Assembly: GCA_963578625.1 (NCBI GenBank)
Contig: CAUZEO010000167.1
Coordinates: forward strand, 1-11,050
Reading direction: 5' to 3'
Length of the DNA: 11,050 bases
DNA from: CAUZEO01 sp963578625
GTDB taxonomy: Bacteria > Verrucomicrobiota > Kiritimatiellia > SLOV01
Positions 6,997 to 11,050 of this stretch are shown one piece after another. Positions within the stretch are counted from its first letter, which is position 1; every line of letters starts with the position of its first letter. The notes under the pieces are model-generated. The model worked only from the letters and a program-made list of their open reading frames with translations. It was not told the origin of the DNA and searched no databases. Both the position numbers and the translations under genes were made by a program.

Positions 6997-8121
6997 ATGC
7001 CTTCTTTCGGGAACGAAATTTTCTCCGCCATCGTCGGGCCCTGGACGCCTGCGCACCCGCGGAATGATCACCAGTTGGTATTTCCGCTATCGGAAGACCG
7101 CTTGATGTTCGCCTGGTGCGAGTACTACCTGGACCGCCCTTCGCGAACGTTCGATACCCCGTACACGGCTCTCGGCGAGGCCGATGATGCGCCGTGTAAA
7201 ATTTCCGCGCGAATCTCCAGGGACGGAGGCCGCACCTGGGGCGCCAAATGTACGCTCCAGGAAAACGTGGGCGCTTCGAATGTAAAACATCCGAACCTGG
7301 TTCGCTTGAATTCCGGTGATATCCTTTTCTCCTACACCCGCCGGAACAGGGAGAATCAGGATCTGCGAATCTTCGTAAAGCGTTCGGTGGATGAGTGCGA
7401 AACCTGGAGTGAATCACGTCAAATATCACCGCCCGCCGGCGTCCACTACACCAACGCGGACCACATCCTTCTTCATAGCTCGGGCAGAATTATTCTTCCC
7501 TCTCATTCGGTTACCTTTCCCAACCGCAAGCTGCACTGCGTGGCCCACTGCTTTTACAGTGACGACCACGGCGAAAACTGGCGTCAAAGCGGCAACCAAA
7601 TCGACCTCCCGGAAGCGGGCGCAGAAGAGCCGGCGGTGATCGAACGAAAGAACGGTTCACTCCTCGCGATACTGCGCACATCCCTGGGCAAACTCTACAA
7701 GGCAACCTCCGAAGATTGTGGCGAAACCTGGTCCGATGCGGTTTCCACCGGCCTGGATTCACCCAACACCGCCACCTGCATGAAGCGAATCCCTTCCACC
7801 GGAGATCTGCTGCTGATTTGGAACAACACGTTGCCGTACGCAATGACTCTCGACGAGTCGCAACTTTCCGGCTTCCCCCGCAACCCGCTCACGCGGCCGC
7901 GCAACCCGCTCTCCTGCGCGATCTCAAGGGACGAGGGGGAAACGTGGGAGAACATCCGCAACATCGAGAACCGGCAGGACTACGACAACGCCTATCCCTC
8001 CGTAACCTTCACGAAAAACGATGCCCTGATCGGATATTACGCCAACGTCCGGGCCGGAACCGTGGGCATCGTGAGCGAAGTGAGATTGAAGATCTTTCCA
8101 GTAGAGTGGTTTTATAAATGA
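6997..8121 (+). CDS. Exo-alpha-sialidase/neuraminidase-like six-bladed propeller (BNR repeats)
   Basis: The protein carries five Asp boxes (S-x-D-x-[GE]-x-[TN]-W) at residues 74-81, 130-137, 188-195, 238-245 and 310-317, the hallmark of sialidase beta-propellers. AEEPAVIERKNGSLLAILRT (209-228) holds the conserved glutamate region and an arginine of the active site. RNDHQLVFPL and WCEYYLDRPS near the N-terminus match bacterial sialidase-like proteins often found next to sugar isomerases. I use ATG 6997 (374 residues), 34 bases after the SDR stop. An in-frame ATG at 6919 would add 26 low-complexity residues and overlap the SDR by 44 bases; neither has a good Shine-Dalgarno. No signal peptide is seen with either start. 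True sialic acid specificity is not established. It is the last gene of the tight operon. Confidence 0.85.
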   Translation: MPSFGNEIFSAIVGPWTPAHPRNDHQLVFPLSEDRLMFAWCEYYLDRPSRTFDTPYTALGEADDAPCKISARISRDGGRTWGAKCTLQENVGASNVKHPNLVRLNSGDILFSYTRRNRENQDLRIFVKRSVDECETWSESRQISPPAGVHYTNADHILLHSSGRIILPSHSVTFPNRKLHCVAHCFYSDDHGENWRQSGNQIDLPEAGAEEPAVIERKNGSLLAILRTSLGKLYKATSEDCGETWSDAVSTGLDSPNTATCMKRIPSTGDLLLIWNNTLPYAMTLDESQLSGFPRNPLTRPRNPLSCAISRDEGETWENIRNIENRQDYDNAYPSVTFTKNDALIGYYANVRAGTVGIVSEVRLKIFPVEWFYK

Positions 8122-8163
8122 GCGGGATTCGGCGAAAATCAGGCCGCAAATGAGTAGCTTGGG

Positions 8164-8277
8164 CTTCCAGGCCGAGCAGGGTAAGGATCGCGGCGAATGA
8201 GCAAAGCGTACGCTACCATTCGCCACTCATGGTCTTCTCTTGCTCCGGGTCGGCCTGGAAGGCCAACCGACCATGAG
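8164..8277. repeat. Nested and competing inverted repeats (possible structured RNA or palindromic mobile repeat)
   Basis: Outer arms CTTCCAGGCCG (8164-8174) and CGGCCTGGAAG (8251-8261) are perfect 11-base complements; the pairing extends by GAGCA (8174-8178) with TGCTC (8241-8245) across a bulge. Inside, GGCGAATG (8192-8199) pairs with CATTCGCC (8217-8224) around the palindrome AGCGTACGCT (8205-8214). A third pair, CTCATGGTC (8226-8234) with GACCATGAG (8269-8277), cannot nest with the outer arms, so two alternative folds are possible. This could be a REP/MITE-like element, a terminator or an attenuator. Confidence 0.6.
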
Positions 8278-8411
8278 CTCCGGCCCCCTTCCGGGGGGAA
8301 ACCAAAATCGAAGATCCCGGGCCACGTGCCGGGGTGCCGTCGGGCTCCGCTCTGCCGATGCACTTCAAATTCTCGAACAACGCCTCGCGAATCGTTGCCA
8401 ACTGTGCAAGA

Positions 8412-8446
8412 TTACCAATTACCAATTACCAGTTACCAGTTACCAA
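8412..8446. repeat. Five-unit heptamer tandem repeat (TTACCAR)
   Basis: Five contiguous 7-base units read TTACCAA, TTACCAA, TTACCAG, TTACCAG, TTACCAA, followed by AACCCTAATCCCTA. The block ends 26 bases before the next start codon. Such heptamer arrays occur in intergenic regions of several bacterial genomes; translated they give meaningless QLPITSYQ-type peptides. Confidence 0.85.
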
Positions 8447-8472
8447 AACCCTAATCCCTAGTACCTGATACA

Positions 8473-10047
8473 ATGAGAGACCTCCGCACCGACAGCGTCA
8501 ACCTCCTGCTCAAGAACAACGTCCAGACTTTCGTCGACAATGTCGTCATCGAGTCGACTCAGGACGTGACCCGGCGGTGGCATACGCCGGAAAGAAAACT
8601 GGACCATCCGCTCATCGCCGCGGACAAGCCCTGGGAGCAGGCACTATGGTTCGCCCTCTTTCGATCGGCCACCATCCTTCGTGATCCCGAAGACGGACTC
8701 TTCAAGTGCTGGTATCAGAATCAGAACGGAGTGCCGAGCAAAGGAAAGTCACCCGGCCGGAACGATTCCAATTTCAATCTGCGCTCGCAGCACCTGTTTG
8801 CGAAGAGCCGGGACGGCATCCACTGGGAAAAGCCGGCATTGGATATCCTCGAAGTGGACGGGCGGAAGACGAACATCGTGCTAGGCGGGGGAGATTTCGG
8901 CGACGTTCACTTCATGACGGTGGCCCTGGACTTGCATCCCCCGACCCCAGAGGAACGTTTCCGCGCGTTGTTCGTGCACCTGTGGCCGGACAAGACAGGA
9001 TTCGAGGTGGGAAACAGCAGACTCGAGTGCGCTCACTCCGCTGACGGGATTCATTGGAAGGTTTACCCGGAGCTCCCTTCTGGCATATCTCTTCCCTGCC
9101 TGTCCTACGACGAGTCGGCGCGCCAGTTTGTAGCCAACGGGCGACATCAGACCATGGCCGCGGCGGCGGCAACCAATCCCCGCACGCCCCTTTCCTGTTC
9201 GTTCCTGAAGCCCCACGAACCGCATGACAGCCTGGCCGACAAGACCCGGCGCATCTGGCAATCCCGCAGCAGCGACTGCATTCACTGGGGCGACCCGATC
9301 CTGGTGGCAGCGGTTGACGATGAAGAGGACAATCTCGACGACGAGTTTTACGGTTTGGCCCAATTCAAGCTGGGGAACCAGCACCTGGCCACGATCAGCG
9401 TGCTGCACGGTGTGTCGGACGAAAAAGATGTTCAATTGCTGGCAAGCCGCGACGGCATTCGCTGGAGCCGATGCAACAAGCGCCAGCCGTTCCTTTCCCC
9501 TCGCGGCGACGGCCATTGGGACGCGCACGTGGTCACCATCCCCTGCCCCCCGATCGATGTCGGCGATGAGCACTGGTTTTTCTACGGGGGACAGAACTAC
9601 CGCCACGACTGGTGGCTCTGCGGCCTCAACGAAGGGCTCGATCACCAGGAAGCGAAAAATCCCGGAGGATTTGCCGCGGGACTTGGCCTGGCGACGCTTC
9701 GGAAGGAAGGATTTGCCGGCCTGTATGCGGGCCCGGTGAGGGAAGGCATCATCGTAACAAAACCTCTGCGGGGAAGAGGTGAATCCCTCACCATCAACGC
9801 GAAAACCGGCGCCCACGGCTCGATCCGGGTCGAAATTGTGGATCGGTTTGATGAAGTGATTGACGGTTGTTCGAAGGAAAACTGCGAGCCGTTCGAAGGC
9901 AATGAAGTCAGGCACATCGTGAAGTGGGGCGGCAAGGAAACCATTGAGGGAGAGGACCGGAAAGTCAGGTTCTACCTTCGCGATGCGGAATTGTTCTCGT
10001 TTCAATTCACGGGCGCCGGCGGGGAGAAGAGTGAAACTCTCTGGTAA
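8473..10047 (+). CDS. Five-bladed beta-propeller glycosidase-like protein (GH32/GH43-type superfamily)
   Basis: This 524-residue protein shows four Asp-box-like repeats, S-x-D-[GC]-I-[HR]-W, at residues 112-118, 189-195, 266-272 and 325-331. The N-terminal FVDNVVIESTQDVTRRWH and GLFKCWY match a large group of propeller proteins, usually annotated as hypothetical or as GH32/GH43-like, that is abundant in Planctomycetota-type genomes. Acidic residues near D71, D191 and E291 could take part in catalysis, but I cannot assign them. The C-terminal segment (about 436-512: SLTINAKTGAHGSIRVEIVD through ELFSFQF) is a small beta domain common in that group. There is no signal peptide and no strong Shine-Dalgarno. 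It starts after the repeat-bearing spacer and ends 24 bases before the next gene, so it probably heads a second transcription unit. The substrate is unknown. Confidence 0.8.
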   Translation: MRDLRTDSVNLLLKNNVQTFVDNVVIESTQDVTRRWHTPERKLDHPLIAADKPWEQALWFALFRSATILRDPEDGLFKCWYQNQNGVPSKGKSPGRNDSNFNLRSQHLFAKSRDGIHWEKPALDILEVDGRKTNIVLGGGDFGDVHFMTVALDLHPPTPEERFRALFVHLWPDKTGFEVGNSRLECAHSADGIHWKVYPELPSGISLPCLSYDESARQFVANGRHQTMAAAAATNPRTPLSCSFLKPHEPHDSLADKTRRIWQSRSSDCIHWGDPILVAAVDDEEDNLDDEFYGLAQFKLGNQHLATISVLHGVSDEKDVQLLASRDGIRWSRCNKRQPFLSPRGDGHWDAHVVTIPCPPIDVGDEHWFFYGGQNYRHDWWLCGLNEGLDHQEAKNPGGFAAGLGLATLRKEGFAGLYAGPVREGIIVTKPLRGRGESLTINAKTGAHGSIRVEIVDRFDEVIDGCSKENCEPFEGNEVRHIVKWGGKETIEGEDRKVRFYLRDAELFSFQFTGAGGEKSETLW

Positions 10048-10071
10048 CGCGCCGCAGGCAAAGCATCGTAA

Positions 10072-10908
10072 TTGACTGCCCTGAATCATCTCTACTCCTG
10101 TGCCCCCGGATTCCTGTTCCCGAACCTGGAATTCCAGGATCGGCTTGACGCCGTTGCGGCGACGGGAATCCAACGGGTTGAATTGTGGGCCCGGACAGAT
10201 CGCTATGCCGATCTCCATCCTGAATGCGACCACCCTGAGAAAATTCGCGCCGCCCTGTCCCAGCGAGGACTCTCCGTATCATCGCTCGGCGCCCATACGT
10301 CGCGTGGCCGGGCCGAAGTGGAAAAGGCGCTACTCCTCGCCGCGAAAATCGGCGCCGAGATCGTGGTGATCGGCAGCAAGGTTGATAGTCTGCCTGGTTT
10401 CCTGGAAAACCTCTCCAAGTCAGAAGATCTGGCGGAGAATCTAGGCGTCCGAATCGCAGTCTTCAATCACGTCAAGGGCCTTGTGCAAACCCGGAGGGAG
10501 ATGGCGATTCTGTGTTCGGACACCGATGCCGGCTTCGCCGGACTATCTCTCGCGCCGCCTCACGCGGCCATCCTGGGGGAAGAGCCCTCCGAACTGATCT
10601 CCACATTGGGTTCACGCATCCTGCAGGTCTGGCTATGGGACCTGCTTCCGGGCGTACCAAATCCTGCCGAGTGGATGGAGATCGTATATACACGGGGCGA
10701 CGAACAGTTTCCCGGAGCCGGCGCCCTTCCGTTTGCCGACTATCTATCGTCGCTCCTGCGTCTCGGCCTCGCGCCGCAACTGAACTTCGTGCCGCACGGC
10801 GTTCAGGATTGGCCCGCGGAAAGAACGGTGGAGGCCCTCCGCGGAAGTTTAGAGTGGCTTGAAAGCATGGTTGACTTGCAAGATGGGTCGGGGGAAGGCT
10901 TAGGGTAA
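10072..10908 (+). CDS. Xylose isomerase-like TIM-barrel protein with apparently degenerate metal site
   Basis: The 278 residues have the sugar phosphate isomerase/epimerase outline: RLDAVAATGIQRVELW at strand 1-2, HPEKIRAALSQRGLSVSSL, AAKIGAEIVVIGS, GVRIAVFNH, then a late GDEQFPGAGALPFADYL typical of the family. Several expected metal ligands are not acidic. The glutamate normally before NH in the fifth strand is F131 (AVFNH), the aspartate of the usual LD-x-GHA is replaced (LSLAPPHA), and the final E strand reads LNFVPHG. E37 and H164 remain. It may be a pseudo-enzyme or use another chemistry. The start is TTG at 10072: a TAA stop lies directly before it and no ATG occurs in frame until residue 144. 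It follows the propeller gene by 24 bases, suggesting one operon. Confidence 0.8.
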   Translation: MTALNHLYSCAPGFLFPNLEFQDRLDAVAATGIQRVELWARTDRYADLHPECDHPEKIRAALSQRGLSVSSLGAHTSRGRAEVEKALLLAAKIGAEIVVIGSKVDSLPGFLENLSKSEDLAENLGVRIAVFNHVKGLVQTRREMAILCSDTDAGFAGLSLAPPHAAILGEEPSELISTLGSRILQVWLWDLLPGVPNPAEWMEIVYTRGDEQFPGAGALPFADYLSSLLRLGLAPQLNFVPHGVQDWPAERTVEALRGSLEWLESMVDLQDGSGEGLG

Positions 10909-10918
10909 CAGTCCGGCC

Positions 10919-10934
10919 TGTGACCCTGATCACA
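10919..10934. promoter_or_regulatory. Perfect CRP-type palindrome TGTGA-N6-TCACA
   Basis: TGTGACCCTGATCACA has both half-sites of the Escherichia coli CRP (CRP/FNR superfamily) consensus with the exact 6-base spacer. It lies between the stop at 10908 and the GTG start at 10936. No -10/-35 pair can be placed confidently, and binding so close to a start codon would more likely block than activate transcription. An exact match to these ten bases is expected about once per 100 windows of this size, so chance is not excluded. Confidence 0.4.
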
Positions 10935-10935
10935 C

Positions 10936-11050
10936 GTGAGTCAAGAAACAACAGTACCAAACGTTTCGGATCTGGTGTCCGAAATCACCCGGAAGGGCTA
11001 TTGCGTCTTGGAGGATGTAATTCCCTCGGGGCGCATTGCCGGGATTTGCG
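10936..11050 (+). CDS. Phytanoyl-CoA dioxygenase (PhyH) family protein, N-terminus only
   Basis: From GTG 10936 the frame is open to the right edge (38 codons). It reads VSQETTVPNVSDLVSEITRK and then GYCVLEDVIPSGRIAGI. The G-Y-x-V-L-E-D-V-I-P pattern after a helix is the standard start of PhyH-family 2-oxoglutarate dioxygenases. An in-frame TGA at 10927 limits the start to GTG 10936 or an internal codon; no Shine-Dalgarno is evident. The catalytic HxD and second histidine lie beyond the window, so activity cannot be judged. It is 27 bases after the TIM-barrel gene on the same strand. Confidence 0.7.
   Translation, partial: MSQETTVPNVSDLVSEITRKGYCVLEDVIPSGRIAGIC

Larger units (their letters stand above)
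8122..8472. other. 351-base intergenic region with palindromes, GC-rich hairpins and a heptamer array
   Basis: No convincing gene lies here. It holds the nested inverted repeats at 8164-8277, a hairpin of CCCCC and GGGGG around TTCC (8284-8297), another of CCCGG/CCGGG around GCCACGTG (8316-8333), and a heptamer array at 8412-8446. It separates the operon ending at 8121 from the propeller gene at 8473, so it probably contains the end of one transcript and perhaps the promoter of the next. No T-run follows any hairpin, and no clear -35/-10 pair was found. Confidence 0.7.

Noticed and set aside
8284..8298. CCCCC-TTCC-GGGGGG hairpin as a rho-independent terminator
   Set aside because: Strong stem but followed by GAAACCAAAA, with no T-run on either strand at the right place.
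8197..8461. Short open frames through the intergenic region ending in QLPITSYQ-like peptides, and the opposite frame 8213-8425
   Set aside because: The ends are translations of the heptamer repeat, and the rest shows no domain and overlaps the palindromes.
8881..10233. 450-codon antisense open frame over the propeller and TIM-barrel genes
   Set aside because: No family motifs; it spans two confident plus-strand genes and the gap between them.

Overview
The window is a gene-dense, GC-rich bacterial segment, almost entirely + strand, that looks like part of a carbohydrate-catabolism island. The gene content is two phytanoyl-CoA (2-oxoglutarate/Fe) dioxygenase homologues, a GH78-type rhamnosidase, BNR-repeat and five-bladed-propeller glycosidase-like proteins, two xylose-isomerase-type TIM barrels and an SDR. 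That repertoire is typical of uncultured marine or soil lineages such as Latescibacterota, Poribacteria or Planctomycetota. No rRNA or other marker gene is present, so the lineage is only a guess. No transporter, transposase, tRNA or CRISPR was seen.

Layout. Bases 1-524 hold minus-strand material: the remains of a sialidase-like gene that changes frame near base 131, and an unrecognised 82-residue reading frame. From 641 everything runs on +. First is a PhyH-family dioxygenase whose C-terminus reads like a ribbon-helix-helix domain. After a hexamer-repeat spacer with a hairpin comes a tight run at 1779-8121: GH78-like glycosidase, ketol-acid reductoisomerase-like protein, TIM-barrel isomerase/epimerase, SDR dehydrogenase and a five-Asp-box sialidase. 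Two junctions in this run are 4-base ATGA overlaps and a third gap is 5 bases, so it is very probably one operon.

A 351-base gap (8122-8472) follows, with nested palindromes and a heptamer repeat. Then come a five-bladed-propeller protein, a second TIM-barrel protein with a forced TTG start, and the first 38 codons of another PhyH-type dioxygenase. That last gene starts one base after a perfect TGTGA-N6-TCACA palindrome.

Working model (inference). Glycosidases release a sugar, and the TIM-barrel protein and SDR isomerise or oxidise it. The reductoisomerase-like protein may carry out a rearrangement or reduction on a sugar-derived ketone rather than in valine/isoleucine synthesis: no ilvB/ilvN/ilvD neighbours are present, and it has replaced two conserved active-site residues of KARI while keeping the metal-binding acids. 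The dioxygenases at both ends could add or remove a hydroxylation or demethylation step. The reductoisomerase-like protein, the dioxygenase-RHH fusion and the palindromic spacer are the parts most worth pursuing.
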